From positions 37,185-101,184 of the forward strand of contig NTKI01000003.1 of the NCBI GenBank assembly GCA_002457315.1: a DNA stretch of 64,000 nt, given 5' to 3'. The notes beneath the pieces were generated by a model, which was not told where the DNA came from, made no database searches, and saw nothing but the letters and a program-made list of their open reading frames with translations. Source of the DNA: Rhodothermaeota bacterium MED-G19. Its GTDB lineage: Bacteria; Bacteroidota; Bacteroidia; Cytophagales; MED-G16. Positions 16,631 through 25,292 of the stretch are shown here, piece after piece (position 1 is the stretch's first letter; each line of letters starts with the position of its first letter). Both the position numbers and the translations under genes were made by a program.

Positions 16631-17347
16631 TTATTTCAACTGCTCAAGATAACGTTTAATTGTTTTCTCCAAACCATATATTAGAGAATCACATATTAAA
16701 GCATGCCCTATCGAAACTTCATATAAATTAGGAATTGATCTTTTAAAAAATAGTAAGTTTTCTAAATCTAAATCATGTCCTGCGTTTACTTCAATTCCAT
16801 TTTTTTGAGCATACTCAGAGACAGAAATATATTTATCTATTATTTTGTTTTCATTATCACCATATAATCTAGCATAATCACCAGTATACAGCTCTATTCT
16901 GTCAACATCGTAATCTAAAGCAAAATTTATCATTGAGATAGACGGTTCAATAAAAAGAGAAACCTTTGAGCCTAACCTTTTTATTGATAATATTATTGAT
17001 TTTATATCCATATTTAAGTCTGATTCCTTCCAACCTCTATTTGATGTTATAACATCGGGAGCATCCGGCACAAGTGTCACTTGTTCTGGCTTTATATCAT
17101 TAATTATATTTAAAAATCTTACATCAGGATACCCTTCTATATTATAATCTGTTTTTACAACTTTTGAAATATCATAAACATCCTGTAATGTAATGTGCCT
17201 TTCATCTGTTCTGGGGTGCACTGTTATACCATCTGCCCCATAAGATTCTATTTTTTTTACTAATTCTATAATATTTGGATTATTGCCACCCCTAGCATTT
17301 CTTAAGGTTGCAATTTTATTCACATTTACGCTTAAACGGGTCTTCAT
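16631..17347 (-). CDS. pdxJ: Pyridoxine 5'-phosphate synthase
   Basis: PdxJ condenses 3-amino-2-oxopropyl phosphate with 1-deoxyxylulose 5-phosphate to make pyridoxine 5'-phosphate, the last ring-forming step of DXP-dependent vitamin B6 synthesis. The 238-residue TIM barrel shows all family blocks: LSVNVNKIATLRNARGG, YGADGITVHPRTDERHI, YPDVRFLNII, VTLVPDAPD, and VNAGHDLDLENL with the catalytic His. It is divergent from yqeY with only 29 bases between the two start codons, so their promoters must share or intrude on coding sequence. Confidence 0.95.
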   Translation of the reverse strand: MKTRLSVNVNKIATLRNARGGNNPNIIELVKKIESYGADGITVHPRTDERHITLQDVYDISKVVKTDYNIEGYPDVRFLNIINDIKPEQVTLVPDAPDVITSNRGWKESDLNMDIKSIILSIKRLGSKVSLFIEPSISMINFALDYDVDRIELYTGDYARLYGDNENKIIDKYISVSEYAQKNGIEVNAGHDLDLENLLFFKRSIPNLYEVSIGHALICDSLIYGLEKTIKRYLEQLK

Positions 17348-17362
17348 TAAATCAGTATTTAA

Positions 17363-17370
17363 TAACTTTG
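17363..17370 (+). promoter_or_regulatory. Putative -7 box of yqeY
   Basis: TAACTTTG matches TAnnTTTG and ends six bases before the yqeY ATG, so a leaderless or nearly leaderless mRNA is predicted. No clear -33 TTTG is seen at the right distance. Confidence 0.4.
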
Positions 17371-17376
17371 TTAGAA

Positions 17377-17814
17377 ATGAATCTCAAAAATACAATAGAT
17401 AATCAAATAAAGGAAGCTATGCTAAGCAAAAGCAAGGATAGATTAATTCCTCTTAGGGCAATTAAAGCTGCAATCCTGTTAGAAGAAAAAAACGGAAAAG
17501 CTGATAATATAAATGAGATACAACTTCTGATGAAACTCATAAAACAACGAAAAGATTCTCTTACCCTTTATAATGAACAAAAAAGGGAAGATCTTGCAAA
17601 AAAAGAAGAAAGTGAAATATTAATAATTGAGGAGTTCTTACCAAAACAATTAGATGATAATGAGCTATCAAAAGAAATAGATAGTATTATAAGTTTTTCC
17701 GAGGCTACTAGCATAAAAGAAATGGGAAAAGTAATGGGTATAGCAACAAAGAAATTGTCCGGAAAGGCAGATAACTCTAGAATTGCTAAAATCATTAAAG
17801 AAAAACTGAGTTGA
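17377..17814 (+). CDS. yqeY: YqeY/GatB-like domain protein
   Basis: A 145-residue protein of the YqeY family, related to the C-terminal tRNA-binding domain of GatB (the Asn/Gln-tRNA amidotransferase). It shows NTIDNQIKEAMLSKSKDRLIPLRAIKAAI, EKREDLAKKEESEILIIEEFLPKQL-like central helices and a C-terminal MGKVMGIATKKLSGKADNSRIAKIIKEKL domain (given by its key parts). The role is unclear; a tRNA-linked function is assumed from GatB. ATG 17377 fits the family start; the frame is open further upstream into the pdxJ region but without similarity. The stop overlaps the cvpA start by four bases. Confidence 0.88.
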   Translation: MNLKNTIDNQIKEAMLSKSKDRLIPLRAIKAAILLEEKNGKADNINEIQLLMKLIKQRKDSLTLYNEQKREDLAKKEESEILIIEEFLPKQLDDNELSKEIDSIISFSEATSIKEMGKVMGIATKKLSGKADNSRIAKIIKEKLS

Positions 17815-18341
17815 ATTTGATTGATATTTTTTTTGCTTTTTTCCTTATTTACTATTCCTACAAAGGATTTAAAAAAGGTTTCATGATAAGTCTTATAAGC
17901 TTTGTGTCAATATTTTTAAGTATCATAATTTCACTAAACTATTCACATATAATTTCTAACCTATTACTAAGTTTCTTACCTAACTCAGAAAAATTATTAT
18001 TAGGATTTATATCTATAGTAATAACATTTTTTATTTCATCCTTCATTATAAATAAAATATCCAAGGGTTTAAAATATGTTTTAGACATGACTTTGATTGG
18101 TCTTGTTGACGATATATCTGGGGCGTTTTTTGGTCTTTTGACAACCTCCCTATTCATAAGTTTTATGATAAATATATTACAATACTTTGACGTTACACTA
18201 TTTGAGGAAGAAATAAAAAAATCAATAATTAGTTATTATTTATTTGATTTTGCCCCTAATACTTTTGCCTATTTTATTGACTTCTTTCCATCGCTTGAAT
18301 TTATTGTAGAAGGCAATACACATGATAAAACAACAGTATAA
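17811..18341 (+). CDS. cvpA: CvpA family membrane protein
   Basis: A 176-residue inner-membrane protein with about four predicted helices. The family start NLIDIFFAFFLIYYSYKGFKKG, the loop SLISFVSIFLSIIIS and a third segment with GLVDDISGAFFGLL are characteristic of CvpA/colicin V production proteins, which are needed for envelope stress tolerance in proteobacteria by an unknown mechanism. The start codon is TTG, in a TTGA overlap with yqeY. The next gene follows with no gap, so yqeY-cvpA-hydrolase-nadK look like one operon. Confidence 0.85.
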   Translation: MNLIDIFFAFFLIYYSYKGFKKGFMISLISFVSIFLSIIISLNYSHIISNLLLSFLPNSEKLLLGFISIVITFFISSFIINKISKGLKYVLDMTLIGLVDDISGAFFGLLTTSLFISFMINILQYFDVTLFEEEIKKSIISYYLFDFAPNTFAYFIDFFPSLEFIVEGNTHDKTTV

Positions 18342-19076
18342 ATGATTGAAAAGAAAACGTATATTGAAAAAGGCAAAGGAGAACCTATAATACTTTTACA
18401 TGGATTATTTGGAGCATTAAGCAATTGGGAGAGTGTTGTTTCAACATATTCAAAAACTCATAGAGTAATTATACCAAAAATTCCATTAACTGAAATTAAT
18501 GTAGAAAAAGCAAATCTAAGATCATTAACTGAATACGTAAAAAAATTTATTAACAAGATGAAACTCAAAAGGTTCATTCTAATTGGAAATTCATTAGGTG
18601 GTCACATAGGTTTAATTTATTCTATACTAAATCCAAAAAAAGTCATCAAATTAATTTTAACTGGGAGTTCTGGCTTATATGAGAATTCATTTGGTGGTTC
18701 TTTTCCCAAAAGAGGTGACTATGATTATATAAATGATAGGGTTAATCATACATTTTATAATCCTGATATTCTAACAAAAAAATATATTGATGAAATATTC
18801 TCAACTTTAAATGACAACGCTAAATGTTTAAACATTATAACCATAGCTAGATCAGCACAAAGAAACAACCTAGCAAAAAAACTTTATAAAATAAAATGTC
18901 CAACTTTATTGGTGTGGGGATTAAATGACACAATAACACCACCTTCTGTAGCACATCAATTCAACAAATTAATACCCAAATCTAAATTGGCATTTATTGA
19001 TAAATGTTGCCACGCTCCTATGATGGAAACCCCCTTAAAATTTAACAAAATAATAAAACCTTTTATATATTCATAA
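18342..19076 (+). CDS. Alpha/beta-hydrolase
   Basis: A 244-residue alpha/beta-hydrolase. PIILLHGLFGALSNW provides the oxyanion region, the nucleophile Ser84 lies in IGNSLGGH, the acid is in WGLNDTITPP near 195, and the catalytic His is in CCHAPMMETP near 225. No signal peptide is seen, so it should be cytoplasmic. The substrate cannot be told. It is encoded directly between cvpA and nadK (no gap before, two bases after), so it is co-expressed with them. It is distinct from the YbfF-like hydrolase at 15.9-16.6 kb. Confidence 0.8.
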   Translation: MIEKKTYIEKGKGEPIILLHGLFGALSNWESVVSTYSKTHRVIIPKIPLTEINVEKANLRSLTEYVKKFINKMKLKRFILIGNSLGGHIGLIYSILNPKKVIKLILTGSSGLYENSFGGSFPKRGDYDYINDRVNHTFYNPDILTKKYIDEIFSTLNDNAKCLNIITIARSAQRNNLAKKLYKIKCPTLLVWGLNDTITPPSVAHQFNKLIPKSKLAFIDKCCHAPMMETPLKFNKIIKPFIYS

Positions 19077-19078
19077 TT

Positions 19079-19933
19079 ATGAAAATTGGTATTAATGGTA
19101 TAAAAATTAGAGGTGATAAAAAGAAAATATTAAAATCCTTTATTGAGTTTTTAGAAAGCAAAAATTTCACTATTTACTTTTCTTCTGAACTAAGTAAGTG
19201 TTTCACAAAATCTGAATATAAAACTTATACCTCAAAAAATATCTCAAAATTAGATTTCATAATAAGTTTGGGTGGTGATGGGACCTTACTGAATACAGTA
19301 ACTCATGTTGGAAAATCAAACACTAAGATTTTAGGTGTCAATATAGGTAAACTAGGTTTTTTATCATTTGATGCTCATGATGTTTTTGAAAAAATAATAG
19401 ATGATATTATCAATGAAAATTACTCCCTAGAAAAAAGATCACTTGTAACACTAAAAAATCATAATAAAACTATTGAAAAAGATTTTGCATTAAATGAAAT
19501 TTCTATCATTAAAAAAGACTCATCTTCAATGATAAAAATTCACTGTTACATTGATAATAAATTTATATGCACATACTGGTCAGATGGATTAATAATTTCA
19601 ACGCCAACTGGATCTACTGGTTATTCTCTTTCATGTGGTGGTCCTATTTTAACTCCTAATAACAAAAACCTTGTAATTACACCAATAAGTCCACATAATT
19701 TAGGTCTAAGGAGCATAATTATATCTGACGATTCAAAAATTAAATTGAAAGTTGAAAATCAAAAATATAATTTTCTGGTATCCATGGACTCCCGATCATA
19801 TACATTTAAGGGCAATCAGGAATTTACAATTGAAAAGTCAAAGTTTTGTGTAAATCTTATCCACTCTAATGAATTTGATTTTTTTGAGACATTAAGAAAA
19901 AAACTTAATTGGGGTTTTGATCTAAGAAATTAA
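19079..19933 (+). CDS. nadK: NAD kinase
   Basis: NadK phosphorylates NAD to NADP with ATP. The 284-residue product has the GGDGTLL motif (from residue 65; the Asp is catalytic), NIGKLGFLSF, the NE-containing loop FALNEISIIK, and TPTGSTGYSLSCGGPIL of the C-terminal substrate-binding domain, with SPHNLGLRSI after it. The order nadK, DUF6089, uppS, bamA, skp is a conserved Bacteroidota arrangement that links cofactor supply to the cell-envelope operon. Confidence 0.96.
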   Translation: MKIGINGIKIRGDKKKILKSFIEFLESKNFTIYFSSELSKCFTKSEYKTYTSKNISKLDFIISLGGDGTLLNTVTHVGKSNTKILGVNIGKLGFLSFDAHDVFEKIIDDIINENYSLEKRSLVTLKNHNKTIEKDFALNEISIIKKDSSSMIKIHCYIDNKFICTYWSDGLIISTPTGSTGYSLSCGGPILTPNNKNLVITPISPHNLGLRSIIISDDSKIKLKVENQKYNFLVSMDSRSYTFKGNQEFTIEKSKFCVNLIHSNEFDFFETLRKKLNWGFDLRN

Positions 19934-19965
19934 TACAATAATTATAATTCATTCGTTATTAACTC

Positions 19966-20703
19966 ATGAAAAAACAGATTATTAGTTTAATAGTTTTATT
20001 TACCATAACCATTAATTGTTATTCTCAATTTATTGAGCCAGGTATTAGTGTTGGGTTAAATAGTTATTCTGGTGATTTAAAAAGAGGTTATTCTCCATTT
20101 CCTGGAGAGATAGGCTTTGAGATTTTTAATAGATTTAATATAAGCTCTCACCAAACTTTTAAAATCTCTTATAAAAGAGGGTCTTTAAAGGGTAAAGAAC
20201 TAATAGATGATGCTTTATCTGCAAGTAGAGACATGAGTTTCAAATCTAAAATTTCAGAAATTTCTGGAAAAATTGAATATAATTTTTTAGACTATTTTGA
20301 TGAAGTAAGTAAGCTAGATTTTACCCCATATTTATTTTTTGGGATTGGAGCTACTATTTTAAAAAATGTTGAAGAAAGAGAAAATATGTTGGATAGCAAA
20401 GAATTATTTATAAATGTTCCTTTTGGTTTGGGTTTCAAATATCTGATTAACAAACGTTTTTCTTTAGCATTTGAGTTAGAAATAAAAAAAACGTTTAATG
20501 ATAACTTAGATTATATGTCTGGGGCAAATACAAAAAATATAAATAATGTGACTGGGCTAAACTTTAATAATAGTATTAAAAATTTTCAGTATGGAAGCGG
20601 AAATGATAATGACTTTTACTATTTCACAGGGATTAGTATTAGTTACATATTTTATAGAATTCCCTGCCCAAAAAATTCAGCACCTTACAATGGTATCTAT
20701 TAA
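19966..20703 (+). CDS. DUF6089-family outer-membrane beta-barrel protein
   Basis: A 245-residue exported protein: signal peptide MKKQIISLIVLFTITINCYS, then a series of amphipathic beta-strands with aromatic ends (VGLNSYSGDLKRGY, GKIEYNFLDYF, FTPYLFFGIGATIL, SLAFELEIKKTF, FYYFTGISISYIFYR), as in an eight-stranded barrel. Bacteroidota carry this protein between nadK and uppS. Its role is unknown; the neighbours bamA and skp suggest a part in outer-membrane assembly or integrity. The cysteine in the signal (INCYS) could instead be a lipobox, but the strands after it favour a barrel. Confidence 0.78.
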   Translation: MKKQIISLIVLFTITINCYSQFIEPGISVGLNSYSGDLKRGYSPFPGEIGFEIFNRFNISSHQTFKISYKRGSLKGKELIDDALSASRDMSFKSKISEISGKIEYNFLDYFDEVSKLDFTPYLFFGIGATILKNVEERENMLDSKELFINVPFGLGFKYLINKRFSLAFELEIKKTFNDNLDYMSGANTKNINNVTGLNFNNSIKNFQYGSGNDNDFYYFTGISISYIFYRIPCPKNSAPYNGIY

Positions 20704-20709
20704 ATTTGA

Positions 20710-21417
20710 ATGATGAAAAAAAAAAATAATGTGCCTAGTCATATCGCAATAGTTATGGACGGCAATGGAAGATGGGCAAAAATAAGAGGAAAGTCTAGAA
20801 TTGAAGGGCATATTAAAGCAAAAAAAAGCGTAAGAGAATCAATAGAGTTTTGTGTTGAAAATAAAATAGACTATTTAAGTTTATTTGCTTTTTCTACTGA
20901 AAACTGGAGTAGACCCAAACTTGAAGTAAAGGCACTTATGAATCTACTTCATGTGGTCATTAAAGAAGAACTTAATAATCTAATAGAACAAAATATTAAA
21001 CTAAAAGTAATTGGAGATCTAAAGGGTTTACCAAAAAAAACAGAAGAAAGTCTAAAAGTAGCAATATCAAAGACAAAAGAAAACGGTGGATTAACTCTGA
21101 TATTAGCAATAAACTACTCAGGAAAATGGGATATCCTTAATGCAACAAAAAAAATTCTTGAAAATGAAACAAAAGTGGATTTTGCTAATTTTAACGAAAA
21201 ATATTTTGAAAACCATTTAGCAACAAGTAACATTCCGGAACCAGAATTAATGATCAGAACAAGCGGTGAACAAAGAATTAGTAATTTTTATTTATGGCAA
21301 TCAGCTTATTCAGAATTATATTTTACTGACATTTTGTGGCCTGATTTTAGTAAAAAAGAATTAAATAATGCTATTTTCGAGTTTAAAAAAAGAAATAGAC
21401 GTTTTGGGTCAGTTTAA
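20710..21417 (+). CDS. uppS: Isoprenyl transferase (undecaprenyl diphosphate synthase)
   Basis: UppS makes the C55 lipid carrier for peptidoglycan and other envelope polymers by adding isopentenyl units in cis. The 235-residue protein has IAIVMDGNGRWA (catalytic Asp17), RIEGHIKAKKS, LFAFSTENWSRP, and the C-terminal PELMIRTSGEQRISNFYLWQSAYSE block (shown in part) with SELYFTDILWPDF. It lies between the DUF6089 gene and bamA; the bamA start follows four bases after its stop, so the two are translationally close. Confidence 0.96.
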   Translation: MMKKKNNVPSHIAIVMDGNGRWAKIRGKSRIEGHIKAKKSVRESIEFCVENKIDYLSLFAFSTENWSRPKLEVKALMNLLHVVIKEELNNLIEQNIKLKVIGDLKGLPKKTEESLKVAISKTKENGGLTLILAINYSGKWDILNATKKILENETKVDFANFNEKYFENHLATSNIPEPELMIRTSGEQRISNFYLWQSAYSELYFTDILWPDFSKKELNNAIFEFKKRNRRFGSV

Positions 21418-21421
21418 AATA

Positions 21422-24217
21422 ATGAGAAAAATACTATTTTCATTTTTATTCGTATTAGTGTTTGTCTTTGGAGCAAAAGGCCAAATAAGATATGATATAA
21501 ATAACGAACAGCAAATAGCTATTAGTTATACCAACCCTAAAACATACGAAGTTGCCAAAATTGAAATTATCGGAGAAAAATATTTAGATGAAATAGCCCT
21601 TAAGTCATTATCGGGAATAAAAGTTGGAGATAAAATTTCCATTCCTGGAGAAGCTATTTCTGGAGCAATTAAAAAGCTGTGGAAACAAGGAATTATTGGT
21701 GACATCAAAATTTTAGTTAATAAGATTGAAGATGATAAAATCTTTTTATCTATTGTATTAAAAGAAAGACCTCGATTAAGCACATTTGAGATAAATGGAA
21801 TTGGAAGAACTCAAAAGTCAGAATTATCAGAAAAAATTAATTTAATTAGAGGTAGAATAGTAACTGATGCAATAATCAAAAACACACAAAATACTGTCGA
21901 AAACTATTTCAAAAAGAAAGGTTTTTTTAATGTAGATGTCAATATCCAGCAGGAGACAGATAGTGTTGTTGCAAATAGCATCAAACTTGATATCGCCGTC
22001 GAAAAAAATAAAAAAGTAAAAATTAGTAATGTTTCTTTTGATGGAAATTATAATTTTTCAGATGCTAAATTAAAAGGGAAATTAAAAAAATCTGGAGAGA
22101 GGGTAAGAATAAATTTGTTTAAAGAACTTTTTATAAAATCTTTCAGTTTATTAAAACCAAAAAATTTATTTGGTAATAAAAAAGGTATAGATAGATATGA
22201 ATTAATAAACTTTATTACCGATAACACTAAAGTTAATTTTTTAAAATCTAGTAAATTCATTTCATCAGAGTTTGAAAATGACAAGGACAACCTTATTTCT
22301 TTCTACCAATCTAAAGGGTATAGAGATATTAAGATTCTTGGGGAGGGGGTCTCAAGGTATGGGGATTATGTTGATCTAAATCTTACAATTGATCCGGGAA
22401 GTCAATATTACTTTAGAAATATTAACTGGACGGGAAATTATATTTATGAAGAAGATATACTAAATGAGGTTCTAGGAATTTCTAAAGGAGATGTATATGA
22501 CACAGAAACATTAGAAAAGAAAATAACATATAACCCTAAAGGTTCTGATGTTTCATCTTTATATCAAGATAACGGATATCTGTTCTCAAATATTCAACCT
22601 ATAGAAATTGGAATAATTGGAGATTCTGTAGATGTAGAAATGAGGATATATGAAGGCGCGCAAGCTACTATAAATAAAATTTTCATAAAAGGTAATGACA
22701 GAACAAGTGATCATGTTATTAGAAGAGAGCTAAGGACTATACCTGGACAAAAATATAATAGATCTGAATTAATTAGAACACAGAGAGAGTTATCACAACT
22801 TGGATACTTTGACCCTGAGAGTATAAATCCTATTCCAATTCCAAACCCCCAAAATGAAACAGTAGATATAACCTGGGAATTGGCTGAAAAACCAAGTGAT
22901 CAGGTTGAGCTTTCAGGAGGATGGGGTGGATACTTTGGATTCGTTGGAACAGTGGGTTTAAGTTTTAGTAATTTTTCAGTAAAAAACATTAAAGATTTCA
23001 GTAAATGGAGACCATTACCAGTTGGTGACGGTCAAAAATTGTCTGTTAGAGTTCAAGCCAACGGAAGACAATATCAAACATATTCATTTACTTTTGCAGA
23101 GCCTTGGTTAGGAGGAAGAAAACCAAATAATTTTAGTATAAATTATAGTTACTCCGTAAACAGAATGCTTGATTTCTTTGGCACAGGAATGGGTGGTTAT
23201 AACCCTTATGGTGGTTACGGTGGATACGGTGGTGGTTACGGTGGTTACGGTGGTTACGGTGGTTACGGTGGTTACGGTGGTTACGGTGGTTACGGTGGTT
23301 ACGGTGGTTACGGGTATAACGGACAGTCTTCAAAAGATAGTGAAATTATTGGTTCAATGAAGGTTCATGCGGTAACAATGGGACTTGGAAGACGAGTAAA
23401 GTGGCCAGATGATTTTTTTGTTATTTCAAACTCTCTTGTTTATTATAACTATGACCTATTTAACTTTGGTCAATCATTAGGTTTTGATACAGGAATTACT
23501 AATACTATAGCTTTCAAAACAAATATTTCGAGGAATAGCGTTGATAATCCAATGTTCCCTCGTAGCGGGTCTATGTTTTCTTTAGATGTTGCAATAACAC
23601 CCCCTTATTCAAAATGGAATAACATAAATTATGAAACTGCTGAGCCTCAAGAAATATATAAATGGGCAGAATACCACAAGTGGATGTTCGACTCTAAATT
23701 TTATACCAAAATAATTGGAGACTTAGTTCTAGAATCAAGGGCCCACTTTGGTTATATTGGAGCCTATGGAGATGAAAATAAAATTGGTCCTTTTGAAAGA
23801 TTTTATCTGGGTGGTGATGGGTTATCTGGATCTTACAGCAACTTCTTATTAGGAACAGAAAGAATAGCATTAAGGGGATATGAAAACAACTCACTTGTTC
23901 CGCTTGACATTGATAAAAATATTAGAGGTGGAACAATTTATAATAAATTTGTTTTTGAGTTAAGACACCCTATATCATTAAACCCTAACGCTACAATTTT
24001 TGGATTAACATTCATTGAGGCAGGTAATAATTGGAATTCACAAAAAGATTTTAATCCTTTTGAATTATATAGATCTGCAGGCATTGGAGTTAGAATATTT
24101 ATGCCAGCCTTCGGCTTACTTGGAATAGATTGGGGTTATGGTTTTGACAAATTACCAGGCCAACCAAATATATCGGGTCCTCAATTTCACTTTTCAATTG
24201 GCCAACAGTTAAGATAA
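21422..24217 (+). CDS. bamA: Outer membrane protein assembly factor BamA
   Basis: BamA inserts beta-barrel proteins into the outer membrane. The signal peptide MRKILFSFLFVLVFVFGAKG starts at ATG 21422; the open frame upstream lies inside uppS. Several POTRA domains fill about residues 30-480 (KIEIIGEKYLDEIALKSLSGIK, RNINWTGNYIYEEDI, INKIFIKGNDRTSDHVIRRELR, cited by key parts), and a 16-stranded Omp85 barrel ends in FHFSIGQQLR. An extracellular-type loop at about residues 597-632 is an uninterrupted GGY repeat, encoded by a 9-bp tandem repeat. The length, 931 residues, is typical apart from this loop. Two Skp chaperone genes follow in the same operon. Confidence 0.95.
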   Translation: MRKILFSFLFVLVFVFGAKGQIRYDINNEQQIAISYTNPKTYEVAKIEIIGEKYLDEIALKSLSGIKVGDKISIPGEAISGAIKKLWKQGIIGDIKILVNKIEDDKIFLSIVLKERPRLSTFEINGIGRTQKSELSEKINLIRGRIVTDAIIKNTQNTVENYFKKKGFFNVDVNIQQETDSVVANSIKLDIAVEKNKKVKISNVSFDGNYNFSDAKLKGKLKKSGERVRINLFKELFIKSFSLLKPKNLFGNKKGIDRYELINFITDNTKVNFLKSSKFISSEFENDKDNLISFYQSKGYRDIKILGEGVSRYGDYVDLNLTIDPGSQYYFRNINWTGNYIYEEDILNEVLGISKGDVYDTETLEKKITYNPKGSDVSSLYQDNGYLFSNIQPIEIGIIGDSVDVEMRIYEGAQATINKIFIKGNDRTSDHVIRRELRTIPGQKYNRSELIRTQRELSQLGYFDPESINPIPIPNPQNETVDITWELAEKPSDQVELSGGWGGYFGFVGTVGLSFSNFSVKNIKDFSKWRPLPVGDGQKLSVRVQANGRQYQTYSFTFAEPWLGGRKPNNFSINYSYSVNRMLDFFGTGMGGYNPYGGYGGYGGGYGGYGGYGGYGGYGGYGGYGGYGGYGYNGQSSKDSEIIGSMKVHAVTMGLGRRVKWPDDFFVISNSLVYYNYDLFNFGQSLGFDTGITNTIAFKTNISRNSVDNPMFPRSGSMFSLDVAITPPYSKWNNINYETAEPQEIYKWAEYHKWMFDSKFYTKIIGDLVLESRAHFGYIGAYGDENKIGPFERFYLGGDGLSGSYSNFLLGTERIALRGYENNSLVPLDIDKNIRGGTIYNKFVFELRHPISLNPNATIFGLTFIEAGNNWNSQKDFNPFELYRSAGIGVRIFMPAFGLLGIDWGYGFDKLPGQPNISGPQFHFSIGQQLR
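23231..23311 (+). repeat. 9-bp tandem repeat in bamA (GGY loop)
   Basis: The nine-base unit GGTGGTTAC is repeated nine times without a single change; imperfect units flank it on both sides. It encodes Gly-Gly-Tyr repeats in a loop between two barrel strands of BamA. Because the unit is three codons, gain or loss of units keeps the frame. The identity at silent positions suggests recent expansion by slippage. Confidence 0.95.
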
Positions 24218-24735
24218 TGATAAGATTAATTTTGATTTTTTGTTTGATTTTTTGTTTTGAAGGTTATTCTCAAAAATTTGGATATGTAAACTCTGAATTT
24301 ATATTGAATAGTATGCCAGAATATAAGGAAGCTTTGTCTGAAATAGATAATTTATCTAAGGCTTGGGAGAAAGAAGTAAGTGACATGTATATTGAAATTG
24401 AAAAAAAGGAAATTATTTTAAAAAATGAAGAGATTTTATTAACAAAAGAAATGTATGAAGAGAAGAGGTTGCAATTAGACGAAGAATGGAAAGAAATTAA
24501 AAACTATCAACAAAAAGTTTTTGGATTTGAAGGCCTTTACTTTCTTAAAAAAAAGGAGCTTATTCAACCAATACAAGACGTCTTATTTGAGTCTATTGAA
24601 AAGGTTGCAAAAAAAAACAGGCTCCAAATTATATTTGATAAATCTTCAGAGCCAGTTTTGTTATATACAAACCCTATACATGACTATACCGATTATGTTT
24701 TAGAAGATTTAGGAGTAACTAAAAAAAATAATTAA
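24217..24735 (+). CDS. OmpH/Skp-family periplasmic chaperone (first copy)
   Basis: A 172-residue exported protein: signal MIRLILIFCLIFCFEGYS, then KFGYVNSEFILNSMPEYKEA, the family start, followed by a long charged coiled coil (about residues 40-110) and a short C-terminal strand region. Skp is a jellyfish-shaped trimer that holds unfolded outer-membrane proteins on their way to BamA. The ATG overlaps the bamA stop by one base (TAATG), so the products are made together. A second, different copy follows, as is usual in Bacteroidota. Confidence 0.9.
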   Translation: MIRLILIFCLIFCFEGYSQKFGYVNSEFILNSMPEYKEALSEIDNLSKAWEKEVSDMYIEIEKKEIILKNEEILLTKEMYEEKRLQLDEEWKEIKNYQQKVFGFEGLYFLKKKELIQPIQDVLFESIEKVAKKNRLQIIFDKSSEPVLLYTNPIHDYTDYVLEDLGVTKKNN

Positions 24736-24757
24736 TTTTGTAACTAAATTCACAATT

Positions 24758-25288
24758 ATGAAAAAAATAAATTTATTACTTATTGGTCTATTAATCTCAA
24801 TAGGTGCTATAGGTCAAGACATAAAAATTGGCTATACAAATGTTGAATATATTCTAAGCTTTCTTCCTGAAACTAAACAGGTTCAAAGTGAAGTCCAAGC
24901 TTATGGCACACAATTACAGAATCAATTACAGTCAAAGATTACAGATTTCCAAAGTAAGGCAGATGCTTTTCAAAAAACTGCAGCAACAATGACTGATCTT
25001 ATTAGGGCTGATAAACAAGAAGAGCTTCAAAACTTACAAGCTTCAATTCAAAAGTTTCAAACTGAGGCACAAACATCTATTGCTCAAAAAGAGCAAGATT
25101 TATTTAAACCTCTATTTGAAAAAATTAGTAATGCAATTAATGTAGTTTCTGAAAGAGAAAGTTATTCTCATGTTTTTAGTGCTGGGGTCCCAGGTGTGGA
25201 TGTACTTTTGTATGCCAGACCAACTGATGATATATCTAATCTTGTGTTAGCTGAATTAGGAATAGATCCTCCAGCAAACAACAATTAA
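24758..25288 (+). CDS. OmpH/Skp-family periplasmic chaperone (second copy)
   Basis: A 176-residue paralogue of the preceding gene. Signal peptide MKKINLLLIGLLISIGAIG, then KIGYTNVEYILSFLPETKQ, a Gln-rich coiled coil (about 45-115) and a C-terminal part ending in DPPANNN. It is richer in Gln/Ala and less basic than the first copy, so the two may hold different clients or form mixed trimers (inference). A TAATTTTG box at 24733-24740 may give it a promoter of its own in addition to the bamA operon transcript. It converges with the dioxygenase gene, four bases apart. Confidence 0.9.
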   Translation: MKKINLLLIGLLISIGAIGQDIKIGYTNVEYILSFLPETKQVQSEVQAYGTQLQNQLQSKITDFQSKADAFQKTAATMTDLIRADKQEELQNLQASIQKFQTEAQTSIAQKEQDLFKPLFEKISNAINVVSERESYSHVFSAGVPGVDVLLYARPTDDISNLVLAELGIDPPANNN

Positions 25289-25292
25289 TATA

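Noticed and set aside
23211..23317. Short regular repeats that could be read as a CRISPR array
   Set aside because: The 9-bp units have no spacers and are in frame with BamA as Gly-Gly-Tyr codons.
23133..23333. Minus-strand frame with an Asn-His-Arg repeat, and a plus-strand frame with a Val-Val-Thr repeat
   Set aside because: Both are other-frame readings of the 9-bp repeat inside bamA; no start context, no family similarity.
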